Both the position numbers and the translations under genes were made by a program. Below, piece by piece: positions 1 to 7,936 of a stretch of 11,559 nucleotides of DNA. Location: the NCBI GenBank assembly GCA_007127255.1, contig SKZS01000093.1, positions 1-11,559 of the forward strand, written 5' to 3'. The notes beneath the pieces are model-generated. The model searched no databases and was not told where the DNA came from. It worked only from the letters and a program-made list of their open reading frames with translations. How positions within the stretch are numbered: position 1 is the first letter of the stretch; each line of letters opens with the position of its first letter. This DNA comes from Syntrophomonadaceae bacterium (lineage in GTDB: Bacteria; Bacillota; Dethiobacteria; DTU022).

Positions 1-133
1 ATACCTGCCGAAACAGCTGCTCAAGCTTTGAATAATTTTATTTTTCTCATATTTGCTTCACCAATATGTTAATTTCCACACTTTAATGAATAATCCTTTT
101 TGAGTTTAAATCAGCATATGAAACCATAAAGCA

Positions 134-174
134 AAAGAGGGCACCCGGCAGTCAAACAACCAAGCACCCTCTTT
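134..174 (-). terminator. Intrinsic terminator after the BCCT transporter gene
   Basis: Read on the minus strand, AAAGAGGG (174-167) pairs perfectly with CCCTCTTT (141-134). The stem can be extended inward by several GC and GU pairs. It is followed by the T-rich run TTGCTTTATGG. It lies about 60 bases past the transporter stop codon, where the end of a leftward transcript is expected. The T-tract is interrupted, so termination may be incomplete. Apart from this hairpin I see no gene in bases 1-231. Confidence 0.7.
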
Positions 175-231
175 GGGTCTGCTGTATTAAACTTATAATG
201 CTTTTATAGCAGCTAAGGTCTGCTTAACAGT

Positions 232-1767
232 TTAAGCAACCTTCTTTCCTTTTGCTGCCGGCTCTACTTCAGTTTGTAGAGCTCTTACAAGAGCAATAAT
301 CATCAGCACCTGGAGAATTAATACAGGCAGACCGACGACAACAGCCGTGGTCTGGACTGCAGACAAACCGCCAACGAGCACAAGAATTGCTGCAATGCCG
401 CCTTCAAGAGCGCCCCATACCGCACGAATCGGTTTCGGCGGATTCAGATTTCCGCCCGAGGTTAGCATACCGTTTACATAGGTACCCGAGTCGGAAGAGG
501 TGATAAAGAATACGGATACGACAAACACCCCAAGGAATATGAGTACATCTCCCGCCGGAAAAGTGCTGAGCAGGGCGTAGAAGCCAAACTCTTCCCCGGC
601 GCCAACCGCCTCCGTTAACCCGCCTGCCCCGAAAAGCTCTTCGAATATCGCCGAACCGCCAAATACTGACATCCAGATTATACAAAGCAGCGATGGTGCA
701 AGCAAGGTGCCGGCAACAAACTCCCTGATAGTCCGGCCCTTGGAAACACGGGCGATAAACGTCCCGACAAAGGGAGACCAGGAAAGCCACCAGGCCCAGT
801 AGAAAATCGTCCACCAGCCAGGCCAGGGATTTTCACCAATTGAGTCAACAAAAAAGGACATCTGCAGGAAGTTCTGCAGGTAATCGCCAACTCCGATGGT
901 AAAGGCATCAAGAATAAATAAGGTTGGGCCAACCAGGAAAACAACCAGCAGCAGGAACAACCCTGTAACCATGGCGATCCTGCTGAGCCATTTAATACCG
1001 CGGTCAATACCGGTCAGGGTGGAAATAATGGCTGCTACGGTAATAACAATGATAATCCCAACGCCAAGAGCAGGGGTTGCGGCAACACCAAAGAGCATAT
1101 TTAATCCCGCTCCCACTGAAAGGGCTCCAAGACCAAGTGATGTCGCCAACCCGAAAAGAGTGGCAAATACACCAATCAGGTTGACAATTTTACCAATGGG
1201 CCCTTCAATCTGTTTTTCCCCAAAAATGGGAACCAGGGTTGAACTTAGCAGCATCGGGTATCCCTTGCGATAGGTGAAATAGGCAAGAGAAAGAGCAATA
1301 ACTGCATAGATGGCCCAAGGATGAATAGCCCAGTGGAAATATGAATAGCTCATAGCCAGACGGGCTGATTCTGCAGATTCAGGGGTCCCGTAAGGTGGCG
1401 CCATATAGTGCCAGATCGGCTCTGAAACTCCCCAGAAGACCAGGCCAATACCCATTCCACAACTAAAAAGCATGGCAAACCAGGTGTAACGCCCGTATTC
1501 CGGCTCATCATCATCCTTGCCAAGCTTTATACTGCCAAATCTTGAAACCATAAGGTATATAACAAAAGCTACGAAAACGAACACACCAATTAAGAATAGC
1601 CAGCCAAAATGTGTAATCGCAAAACTGAAGGCTACACCACTTGCTGCCTCCAGGCTTTCAGTCGCAAAAACACCGTAGAGCAAAAATAATACAACGACGA
1701 TAAGAGCAATCCAAAATGTTGATGAAGTAAAACTGTTGTTGTTTTGGTTTAAATTATTCTCCGACAT
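232..1767 (-). CDS. BCCT-family transporter (betaine/carnitine/choline type)
   Basis: This is a 511-residue secondary transporter of the betaine-choline-carnitine family, with about twelve hydrophobic membrane segments and short charged termini. The family glycine motif GMGIG is at residues 104-108, followed by FWGVSEP. The aromatic substrate-box region YWAWWLSWSPF is at 323-333, followed by the signature FIARVSKGRTIREF. TSSDSGTY at 423-430 matches the region that helps form a sodium site in BetP. The GMGIG form resembles Na+-coupled betaine carriers, but coupling and substrate are inferred. AGGAGG lies 9 bases before the ATG. The gene is 100 bases downstream of the MttB homologue on the same strand, which suggests it imports that enzyme's quaternary amine substrate. 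The short, non-extended C-terminus gives no sign of a long osmosensing domain, which fits a catabolic carrier better than a stress-activated one. Confidence 0.95.
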   Translation of the reverse strand: MSENNLNQNNNSFTSSTFWIALIVVVLFLLYGVFATESLEAASGVAFSFAITHFGWLFLIGVFVFVAFVIYLMVSRFGSIKLGKDDDEPEYGRYTWFAMLFSCGMGIGLVFWGVSEPIWHYMAPPYGTPESAESARLAMSYSYFHWAIHPWAIYAVIALSLAYFTYRKGYPMLLSSTLVPIFGEKQIEGPIGKIVNLIGVFATLFGLATSLGLGALSVGAGLNMLFGVAATPALGVGIIIVITVAAIISTLTGIDRGIKWLSRIAMVTGLFLLLVVFLVGPTLFILDAFTIGVGDYLQNFLQMSFFVDSIGENPWPGWWTIFYWAWWLSWSPFVGTFIARVSKGRTIREFVAGTLLAPSLLCIIWMSVFGGSAIFEELFGAGGLTEAVGAGEEFGFYALLSTFPAGDVLIFLGVFVVSVFFITSSDSGTYVNGMLTSGGNLNPPKPIRAVWGALEGGIAAILVLVGGLSAVQTTAVVVGLPVLILQVLMIIALVRALQTEVEPAAKGKKVA

Positions 1768-1785
1768 TAATTCAATCCTCCTCTA

Positions 1786-1830
1786 ATAAATTTAGGTAAG
1801 AATTTAAAGCTTGCAACAAACCTAATTTAT
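1786..1830 (-). other. Inverted repeat just upstream of the transporter RBS
   Basis: ATAAATTTAGGT (1786-1797) and ACCTAATTTAT (1820-1830) form an 11-bp stem with one bulged base and a 22-base loop. It sits only a few bases upstream of the transporter Shine-Dalgarno sequence, between the MttB homologue and the transporter. In the leftward mRNA it could be a processing or stability element; as DNA it could be an operator. It is AT-rich with no following T-tract, so I do not call it a terminator. Confidence 0.3.
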
Positions 1831-1867
1831 ATATAACCACCTCCATATATTATGCTGGTTAAATAAA

Positions 1868-3310
1868 TCACCGCGAAGAAGCCGCGGTAACAATTTTTTC
1901 TAACCTTTCGCTGGTTTTTGAATCAAGGGTCTCAGGGTGGTGATTTTCAATTAATTCCCGGGCCCTGGTCATCGCTTTCTCACCCATGTGGATGCTGCCA
2001 TCGACAACCCAGCGCTGATACGGATGGCGATCCATCAACTTGGGAAACCAGAGTTCCTCTTTAAAGTTTGCATAGGTATGTTGGTCGGTAACAAATTCGC
2101 CCATCGGCCCAACCCTTTTAATTGCATCCAGGGCCAGCGAGATGTCATCAACCCGCACGCCCCTGATCAAACGCCTGGTGTAGCCAATCAGTTCATCGCA
2201 CATGACCAGCATGGCCAGGTTGCTACAGTTTCCGCCTTCAGTATAGCCAACATCATGTATCATATTCGTTCCGCTCATGGCCGACATCATAATCGAAGCA
2301 GTAGCTTCTGCTGCGGCCTGTTCATCTACAGTCTTTGAATCTGTACATCCTGCCGTGCCCCAGAGAGGGATATTATAATAATGAGCCATTTCGGTTAAAG
2401 CAGCATGCATCAGGTTAAACTCCGGACAGCCGTAAGACATGGCCATGGTCTGCATATCAGTAGCGCCGGTTACTCCACCCATGGCAAAGGGCGCCCCTTC
2501 CCGGACCAGCTGGTGAATAACCAGGCCGCTTAAACACTCTGCCAGGGTAACAACCAGGGTCCCGGCCAGGGTAACTGGTGTAGTGGCTCCTGCTGTCGGT
2601 GCTGACACGTAAACAAAGGGCAGGTTTTTTTCTGACATAAAGAATAGTTTCTCCAGCGCTTCTTCGGTAAGTAAAAGCGGACTGTTTGAACAGGCAAAAA
2701 TAGCAAGAAACGGGCGCTTTTTCAGCTCTTCCCCGCCACCGGCAACCACTTCACACATCTCAATAATGACCGCACAGTTTTTGGCATCAAAACCCCAGTG
2801 CACAACGGGCTTGGTGGTATTTTCCAGGATTGCCTGCAGCATGTGCAGATCGGCATAACTGGTCGGAACGTCCTGGATAGTCCCGAAATCCATAATGAAA
2901 TCAATATTTTCCAGGGCATCCATTACCCTGGCCGCATTACGGGTATCCTGTTTGCAGGGCAAGCGCCTTTCTCCGCTGTAGGGATCAATTGTATAGGTGG
3001 TAGAAGGCCCCGGGCCAAAGTTAAAGTTTTTTCCTTCAAACAGCAGCTTGCCATTATCCTGACGATTATAAAGAGCAAAACCGGAAGGAACTATACGCAG
3101 TGCTCTTTCAACCAGGGCCCTCGGAATCTGTACCCTGCTGCCGTTTACAAAAGCACCCGCCTTTTTTAACAGTTTCAGGGCAGGATCGTATTTAACTTCG
3201 ATCCCGACATCCTGCAGGGTTGTCAGCACTGCAGAGTGGATCTCTTCAATTTCATTTTTAGAGAGCACCTGGAATTGGAGAGACCGGTTCGCTATGTAAT
3301 TGGCTTGCAT
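1868..3310 (-). CDS. MttB-family methyltransferase (non-pyrrolysine type)
   Basis: This is a 480-residue member of the trimethylamine methyltransferase (MttB) family, which moves a methyl group from a methylated amine to the cobalt of a corrinoid protein. Family features include the N-terminal segment VLSKNEIEEIHSAVLTTLQ, the central stretch PTAGATTPVTLAG (238-250), FAMGG (275-279) and the C-terminal barrel region IHDVGYTEGG (351-360). No in-frame amber codon interrupts it, so it belongs with the non-pyrrolysine homologues. Characterised members of that group (for example MtgB of Desulfitobacterium) demethylate glycine betaine and other quaternary amines rather than trimethylamine. The substrate here is unknown; the neighbouring BCCT transporter favours a quaternary amine. 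The ATG is preceded by a modest AGGGGC site. No corrinoid protein or MtgA-like partner is encoded in the window, so those must lie elsewhere. Confidence 0.92.
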   Translation of the reverse strand: MQANYIANRSLQFQVLSKNEIEEIHSAVLTTLQDVGIEVKYDPALKLLKKAGAFVNGSRVQIPRALVERALRIVPSGFALYNRQDNGKLLFEGKNFNFGPGPSTTYTIDPYSGERRLPCKQDTRNAARVMDALENIDFIMDFGTIQDVPTSYADLHMLQAILENTTKPVVHWGFDAKNCAVIIEMCEVVAGGGEELKKRPFLAIFACSNSPLLLTEEALEKLFFMSEKNLPFVYVSAPTAGATTPVTLAGTLVVTLAECLSGLVIHQLVREGAPFAMGGVTGATDMQTMAMSYGCPEFNLMHAALTEMAHYYNIPLWGTAGCTDSKTVDEQAAAEATASIMMSAMSGTNMIHDVGYTEGGNCSNLAMLVMCDELIGYTRRLIRGVRVDDISLALDAIKRVGPMGEFVTDQHTYANFKEELWFPKLMDRHPYQRWVVDGSIHMGEKAMTRARELIENHHPETLDSKTSERLEKIVTAASSR

Positions 3311-3432
3311 GTTTATCGCCCCTATTCATATGGAAAAAATTAATCTTTCCATTTTAGGTTTCTATTGTGCGTAATGCTTATCTTAAATATTATTTGATTC
3401 TTACGACTTCTAATTCCTAATACTGCCTTGCC

Positions 3433-3675
3433 CTATCCACCTGCCGGAGGACTGACCAGGTTTAATTCACAGGATTGTTTAACCAGGTAATTTTTTTCTG
3501 CAATTCTATTATTGATAGTGGCAAACAAGACCATTTTGGTATTAATGCCAAGTTGTAAAATTAGCGCAGATACCGGAACAGGCCGATCTGTCTCGATTAC
3601 TTGTTGGGTTTTAAGGTGCGGATAAATATCTTTTAAGTGCCCTGTTATGTTTACTGTTACCGTAATCTTTTGCGT
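3433..3675 (-). CDS. moaD: MoaD/ThiS-like sulfur-carrier protein with apparent ACG start
   Basis: An 80-residue reading frame begins MQKITVTVNITG if ACG (3675-3673) is the start, and ends in SPPAGG directly before TAG. That is the hallmark of MoaD/ThiS ubiquitin-fold proteins, whose terminal Gly-Gly is adenylated and thiocarboxylated to donate sulfur to molybdopterin-type cofactors. A perfect AGGAGG (3689-3684) stands exactly 8 bases before the ACG. An in-frame TAG overlaps that site, so no start further upstream is possible. No ATG, GTG or TTG occurs in frame until codon 48. The gene follows the AOR gene by about 50 bases, a common pairing because AOR needs a tungsten or molybdenum pterin. 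It may use a true ACG start, carry a start-codon mutation, or reflect a T-to-C sequence error. Family assignment is firm; expression is uncertain. Confidence 0.85.
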   Translation of the reverse strand, partial: TQKITVTVNITGHLKDIYPHLKTQQVIETDRPVPVSALILQLGINTKMVLFATINNRIAEKNYLVKQSCELNLVSPPAGG

Positions 3676-3692
3676 AGACTTTACCTCCTAAC

Positions 3693-3722
3693 CTTTTCCT
3701 GCCCATAAAAGGGTAAGAAAAG
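3693..3722 (-). other. Hairpin between AOR stop and moaD-like RBS
   Basis: On the minus strand CTTTTCTTACCC (3722-3711) pairs with GGGCAGGAAAAG (3704-3693). The 12-bp stem contains one GU pair and one A-C mismatch, and the loop is six bases (TTTTAT). It starts just after the AOR stop codon and ends three bases before the AGGAGG of the MoaD-like gene. It has no T-tract, so an mRNA processing, stability or translation-control role is likelier than termination. Confidence 0.45.
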
Positions 3723-3724
3723 TT

Positions 3725-5590
3725 TTAGACCAATCTAAAGTAGGCCAGAGTTTCAGGTTTGGGTACACCGTTTTCGTCCCATCCCCTTTTTTCATAATAT
3801 TCATCGAGCATATTATCTAATATTTTGCGTTCAATAAAACGTCCTTTGTTCGGACCGCTGGCAACTGGCTCTTCCATAAATCGCTCAGGGGGATAATCCC
3901 AGCTGCGGCCGAATCCCTCGATATGTTTAACATTAAACTGGCGGGTCAACTGCCAGATTCTTTCCGATATGAAAAGCATCTCCTGCCAGGTTATTTTACG
4001 GCCGGCAATCAGTTCAAATACTTCTTCATAGTGAATAGTTTCAAAACCAATTTCCATCGTCTGCAAACGGCAGATGCCGAGGGTATCATAGAGAGGACGA
4101 CTGTGCTGCATGGATATAACATGATCAACCTTGCCATCAGGTGATGAGATTTCCATAGGGCCTCCTGCTCCCGCTTCAATTAGTTCGCTGACATCTGCAT
4201 CAGATTGAGATACATCGTAACCAAGCGCCCAGGAACGGTTATGATGAGCGCCAACATCTGCAGTCATGTAAGAGAGCATCATGCCCGGAGCATTGCGGCA
4301 TTCGTAACCGGACCATTCCAAACCCTTAACATGGATAGCATACTTTTCAGATCCGCCTTCGAAAGCTGCGGCGGCGGTTTTAACCCCATCTGCTAAGATG
4401 GCGCCGATTCCTTCACGGGCAGCAATTTTCTCAAGCAGGTAAACTACATCTTCAAGACTGCCAAAAGATATTTCTCTGCCTGCATCTTCAGCACTGAGCA
4501 CCCCTTTTTCGAAGCATTCTATGGCAAAGGAGACCACCACACCCGCAGAAATTGTATCCAGACCCAGCTGATCGCAGACATAGTTGGCATAGGCCACCTC
4601 TTCAATTTCTTCCAGGCAGCAGCTGCCACCCAGGGTAGCAATGCTCTCATATTCGGGCCCTTCAACATAAGCGCTGCCAACAGCAGTTTTAGTGTACCCG
4701 TATTTGCCACATGGTGTTGGACAGCCAAAACATCCTTTATCAGTGACCAGGAGACGGTCTATAATTGCCTGACCATTTATTTTGTGATGAAAGTCGGCGT
4801 AAGAAGTCTGGAAATTACGAGTGGGGAATGCGCCGACCTCGTTCGCCCAACCGGTGATGCTGGCTGTGCCATACGGTGTCCAGGTTTTGAACCCGGGTTT
4901 TGAAAAACAAACTTTGTACATCTCTTCGCCCTTTTTTTGAGCTGCTTTCGGATTAAATACCGGGATATTTCCGCTGCCCCGGACAGCAATAGCCTTGATG
5001 TTTTTCGAACCGAGAACAGCAGCAACCCCTGTCCGACCGGCCTGGCGGCCAAAATCATGGGATATGCAGGCATAAACCACCCTGTTTTCTCCTGCAGGAC
5101 CGATAGTAAGAATCTGAAATTCTTCACCAAGCCGATCTTTTAGATCTTTTTCGGCTTCAATAGCTCCCCTGCCCTGCAGTTTATCCTCGGCAAAGATCTC
5201 TATTTTATCGTTATCGATTACCAGTGTGGAAAGCCGATCGGCTGCTCCAGTCAAAATCAGGCAGTCATAGCCGGCATACTTTAGATTCGGGCCAAAGTGC
5301 CCGCCCAAGTTGCTATCGCCATAACCACCTGTTGCCGGCGAGAGGGCTCCAAAGTGCGTTTTGCCGCTGCCCGGTAATAAGTGCCCGCTTAAAGGACCCG
5401 TAGCTATTACAACCACGTTTTTAGGCCCCAGGGGATCAATCCCCGGCTCAATCATGTCATAGAGAAGGCGTGCAACAAAACCCCTCCCGCCTAAATATTC
5501 TTCGGCCAGTTTTTGGGGAGTGTTTTCAATACTGTGCTTACCTGAGCTAAGATCAATTTTAAGTATTTTACCCGCATAACCATACAACAT
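3725..5590 (-). CDS. aor: Aldehyde ferredoxin oxidoreductase (tungsten-pterin enzyme)
   Basis: This 621-residue protein is a full-length member of the AOR family, which oxidises aldehydes to carboxylic acids and passes two electrons to ferredoxin. It opens with GYAGKILKIDLSSG and the Gly-rich region EYLGGRGF typical of the N-terminal domain. CFGCPTPC supplies cluster ligands C287, C290 and C294, and C507 in YDTLGICRL is the fourth. The pterin-contacting DxxGLD motif is DQLGLD at 340-345, and the second is DTLGIC at 502-507. E313 in GPEYES and H449/H450 are candidates for the active-site pair. It overlaps nothing: the ATG follows the ferredoxin stop by two bases, and its GGGGGAG site lies inside the ferredoxin gene, so the two are probably translationally coupled. 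The MoaD-like gene follows. The aldehyde is unknown; formaldehyde or an aldehyde from amine oxidation is suggested by neighbours. Confidence 0.96.
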   Translation of the reverse strand: MLYGYAGKILKIDLSSGKHSIENTPQKLAEEYLGGRGFVARLLYDMIEPGIDPLGPKNVVVIATGPLSGHLLPGSGKTHFGALSPATGGYGDSNLGGHFGPNLKYAGYDCLILTGAADRLSTLVIDNDKIEIFAEDKLQGRGAIEAEKDLKDRLGEEFQILTIGPAGENRVVYACISHDFGRQAGRTGVAAVLGSKNIKAIAVRGSGNIPVFNPKAAQKKGEEMYKVCFSKPGFKTWTPYGTASITGWANEVGAFPTRNFQTSYADFHHKINGQAIIDRLLVTDKGCFGCPTPCGKYGYTKTAVGSAYVEGPEYESIATLGGSCCLEEIEEVAYANYVCDQLGLDTISAGVVVSFAIECFEKGVLSAEDAGREISFGSLEDVVYLLEKIAAREGIGAILADGVKTAAAAFEGGSEKYAIHVKGLEWSGYECRNAPGMMLSYMTADVGAHHNRSWALGYDVSQSDADVSELIEAGAGGPMEISSPDGKVDHVISMQHSRPLYDTLGICRLQTMEIGFETIHYEEVFELIAGRKITWQEMLFISERIWQLTRQFNVKHIEGFGRSWDYPPERFMEEPVASGPNKGRFIERKILDNMLDEYYEKRGWDENGVPKPETLAYFRLV

Positions 5591-5592
5591 TA

Positions 5593-5988
5593 TTAACTCC
5601 CCCTTGCATCGCGATCAGCGAGAACAGCCTGCCGGGGGCAAAGTTTTACACATTTGCCGCAACCCGTACATTTGGCCGGATACCCTGCCTCTGTCACAAC
5701 CATAACTTCAAGGGGGCAGGAGTCAACACATAGCAGACACTGGGTACAGAGATCATAATCGATGTTATATTCACCATTTTTTTCTTTAATCGCATCTTCG
5801 GGACAGGCATCAGCACAATCACCGCATTGATTGCAATAAGCTATCTGGTAGGTTCCTGGCTCAGGAAACCTCCCTTTTATTCTCAAAAGTGCCTGCGAAG
5901 GCTGTACTGCACCAAAGTTTTGCAGAGTACAAACCACACGGCAAACATTGCACCCGGAACATTGCTCTTCTTTAACTTTAAGTTTCAC
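5593..5988 (-). CDS. Ferredoxin-type protein with four [4Fe-4S] clusters (AOR partner)
   Basis: This 131-residue iron-sulfur protein has sixteen cysteines in four CxxCxxCxxxC sets, at residues 10-20, 52-62, 81-91 and 107-117, each suited to one [4Fe-4S] cluster; three sets end in CP. Such subunits (HycB/AorA type) carry electrons between a catalytic subunit and an acceptor. The AOR gene follows immediately, as in AorA-AorB of Aromatoleum, so it is very probably the AOR electron-transfer subunit. Two GTG starts are possible. I prefer the one at 5988 because GAGGTG lies six bases ahead of it; the GTG at 5997 adds only MVL and has its Shine-Dalgarno too close. No AorC-like gene directly follows AOR, so the final acceptor may be soluble ferredoxin or the FAD subunit of the upstream complex. 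Confidence 0.92.
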   Translation of the reverse strand: MKLKVKEEQCSGCNVCRVVCTLQNFGAVQPSQALLRIKGRFPEPGTYQIAYCNQCGDCADACPEDAIKEKNGEYNIDYDLCTQCLLCVDSCPLEVMVVTEAGYPAKCTGCGKCVKLCPRQAVLADRDARGS

Positions 5989-6021
5989 TAATACCACCTC
6001 ACCTGGTTTTTCTTTTGCTAA

Positions 6022-7167
6022 TTAAACTACGGCCGGCTCTACGATCAATTCGCCTTTTTCAAACCGCTCGACATTCAGGATGTCGATAGGCAGGGTTGTC
6101 TCTTTTCCAGCCACACACTGGGCAATCAGTTCGCCAATCATCGGCGATAGCATAAAGCCTTTACCGCATCCCAGGGCCAAATAGTAACCTTCCAGGCCGG
6201 GCACTGTTCCCAGGACAGGCTGTCCATCGGGAGAAATACCGTAATGTCCGGACCAGTGCCTGATAATATTAACATTCTTCATTACCGGCAGCTGATCAAT
6301 GATCTTTTCTGCCAGTTCCTCAATAAACTGCCAGCTGCAGTTATAGTTCAGCCCTTTCGGTTCTTCCGGATTGCCGTACCCGGTCAGAATTGACCCGTTA
6401 ACAACCTGCTGACAGTAAGTGTTGTGATGAAAATTCATAACCAGTGGTCCTAAAAATGGCTCGAGCGGTTCGGTCACAACTATTTGATGCCTTTCAGGTT
6501 CCACCGGCAGGTCGTGGCCCAGCATCTGACTGATAAATTTTGCATAGGGACCGGTTGCGTTAACCACCAGGCTGGTAGCAATCTCGCCTCTGTCTGTTAT
6601 AACTGCTTTTATCCTTTCACCTTCAGTTTTGAAACCCGTCACTTCTGTATAGGTGTAAAACTCAACACCCAGGCGTTTGGCTGCCCGGTAGTAAGCATCG
6701 GTTACCTTAAAAGGATTGGCCTGGCCGTCTTCCATGCAAATCGTAGAGGCGACAATCCGCTCTGCATTAATATCGGGAACAATTTCCTTAATGTCGTCAA
6801 CGGAAAGAAACTGAACAGGAATCCCCAGTTTTTTATGCAGCTTCAGGTTTTCCTTTAACATGTCTGCTTCTTTGTCAGAGTAGGTAACCATCAGGTAACC
6901 GTTTTGCCTGAATTCGACATCACTTTCATATTCAAGCATTTCGTTCATTACTTCAAACTGCTTGATGCTGTAACGGGAAATAAGACAGTTCATTTCTGTT
7001 CCCCACTGCTGCCTGATTCCGGCAGCACAACGCCCGGTAGATCCCCTGCAGATATAACCTTTTTCCAGGACGGCTATCTTATTAAAACCGAGCCGCGCGA
7101 GGTTGTATGCTGTGGAGCAGCCAATTGATCCGGCCCCGATTACTACAACATCTGCTGTCTTAATCAT
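6022..7167 (-). CDS. DAO-family FAD-dependent amine/imino acid dehydrogenase, catalytic subunit
   Basis: This 381-residue flavoprotein is the catalytic (beta) subunit type found in HcnC, heterotetrameric sarcosine oxidase SoxB, opine oxidase and dye-linked L-proline dehydrogenase. The FAD-binding Rossmann motif GAGSIG is at 11-16, with acidic E35 ending the second strand. RHWSGHYGISPDGQPVLG (303-320) and GCGKGFMLSPMIGE (333-346) are the conserved C-terminal FAD and substrate regions. The family oxidises the C-N bond of secondary or tertiary amines such as sarcosine, dimethylglycine, proline or N-methylated amino acids. I chose ATG at 7167 because GGGGG is 8 bases upstream; a GTG one codon earlier is possible. 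It overlaps the BFD-type gene by 8 bases. Substrate is not readable from sequence, and hydrogen cyanide production is not implied. Confidence 0.92.
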   Translation of the reverse strand: MIKTADVVVIGAGSIGCSTAYNLARLGFNKIAVLEKGYICRGSTGRCAAGIRQQWGTEMNCLISRYSIKQFEVMNEMLEYESDVEFRQNGYLMVTYSDKEADMLKENLKLHKKLGIPVQFLSVDDIKEIVPDINAERIVASTICMEDGQANPFKVTDAYYRAAKRLGVEFYTYTEVTGFKTEGERIKAVITDRGEIATSLVVNATGPYAKFISQMLGHDLPVEPERHQIVVTEPLEPFLGPLVMNFHHNTYCQQVVNGSILTGYGNPEEPKGLNYNCSWQFIEELAEKIIDQLPVMKNVNIIRHWSGHYGISPDGQPVLGTVPGLEGYYLALGCGKGFMLSPMIGELIAQCVAGKETTLPIDILNVERFEKGELIVEPAVV

Positions 7168-7435
7168 CACTGCTACCCCCTGTCACGGCGCCAAAGTTTA
7201 AAGGCTTGGTCGGCGGTCGGAAAGTAGGTGGCTCTATATCAGCCGGATTTTTACCGGTTGCCCGGGCCAGCTCATTTATAAGATGCCGGCGGCAGGTCCG
7301 TCCCTGGCAGGCGCCCATACCAATTCGGGCAGCCCGTTTAAGTTCTTCAATATCTTCATAGCCCTGCTCGATCCACTCCTGGATTTCCTGGACTGTTAAA
7401 TCTTCACAGCGGCAAATTATAGTTTTATCAGACAT
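7160..7435 (-). CDS. BFD-like [2Fe-2S] protein of the amine dehydrogenase complex
   Basis: This small protein of 91 residues carries a bacterioferritin-associated-ferredoxin-type [2Fe-2S] domain. Cluster ligands are C8 and C10 (CRC) and C43 and C48 (CQGRTC). In related proteins this domain is either a separate subunit (as in archaeal proline dehydrogenase complexes) or fused to the C-terminus of an HcnB-type protein; here it is separate. It probably relays electrons between the DAO-family subunit and the FAD/NAD(P) subunit. AAGGGGGAG precedes the ATG by four bases. Its last codons overlap the start of the DAO-family gene, giving translational coupling. The tail after residue 65 is proline-rich and probably flexible. 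Confidence 0.9.
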   Translation of the reverse strand: MSDKTIICRCEDLTVQEIQEWIEQGYEDIEELKRAARIGMGACQGRTCRRHLINELARATGKNPADIEPPTFRPPTKPLNFGAVTGGSSDD

Positions 7436-7450
7436 AGTGCTCCCCCTTTC

Positions 7451-7936
7451 TCAATCAACCCTGATACTGCGTATGTCATGTGCATATTTTTTCGGAACAA
7501 TCAGGGTCAAAATAGAGGTCTGATTATGGCTGCCCGCAGAACGCACTTTTTTTACCTCAACATCAGCCAGCACATCCCCTTCACGGTTCAACCCCTTTAC
7601 CATATTGCCTTCTTCGGGGACAGGCAGAAACTCCCATGGAATCATCAGCAGGGCTTTGTCTTCTGCATAGGTTTCATCGACAACGAAGACGGCCAGCCCC
7701 GGGCAGGCCCCGATACAGATTCCGCAGCCGTTACACTTGGCAAAATCCATTCGCGGCAGGTCATTTATATCTGCAAAGGGAAGAAAACCACCCCGTTTAC
7801 AGGCTGTATAACAGGGGTCGCAGGGTATTTCCTGGAAGCATTCCACAATAACTACCGGACCCTCGGTCAGGCGTTCAGGCGATGGCTTAACCGCTTCTAC
7901 CTGCGCAGGGGTGGGCACTCCTGTTTTTTCAAGCAT
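7451..7936 (-). CDS. Two-cluster [4Fe-4S] ferredoxin subunit
   Basis: This is a 161-residue iron-sulfur protein. Eight cysteines fall in two sets: C33, C39, C42 and C46 (CFQEIPCDPCYTAC), and C68, C71, C74 and C78 (CNGCGICIGACP). The first set has an unusual five-residue gap, but both can hold [4Fe-4S] clusters. The C-terminal half has no cysteines and is of unknown role. Proteins like this are encoded beside HcnA/HcnB/DAO genes in anaerobes and are likely a subunit that lets the complex use ferredoxin or another low-potential carrier. Its ATG overlaps the stop of the preceding gene as TAATG, and GGAGGTGAGG lies ahead of it. I recognise the fold type but not a named family member. Confidence 0.88.
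   Translation of the reverse strand: MLEKTGVPTPAQVEAVKPSPERLTEGPVVIVECFQEIPCDPCYTACKRGGFLPFADINDLPRMDFAKCNGCGICIGACPGLAVFVVDETYAEDKALLMIPWEFLPVPEEGNMVKGLNREGDVLADVEVKKVRSAGSHNQTSILTLIVPKKYAHDIRSIRVD

Noticed and set aside
1..72. An open plus-strand frame running from the left edge to a TAA at 70-72, possibly the end of an upstream gene
   Set aside because: Only 23 codons are visible, with low-complexity AT-rich composition and no recognisable motif.
1868..3310. A pyrrolysine-containing trimethylamine methyltransferase
   Set aside because: The frame is uninterrupted across the full family length, so no amber codon is read through.
3330..3352. ATGGAAA-N9-TTTCCAT inverted repeat before the MttB homologue, possibly a terminator for the MoaD-like gene
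   Set aside because: The stem is short and AT-rich with no T-tract on the minus strand; it is weakly supported as either terminator or operator.
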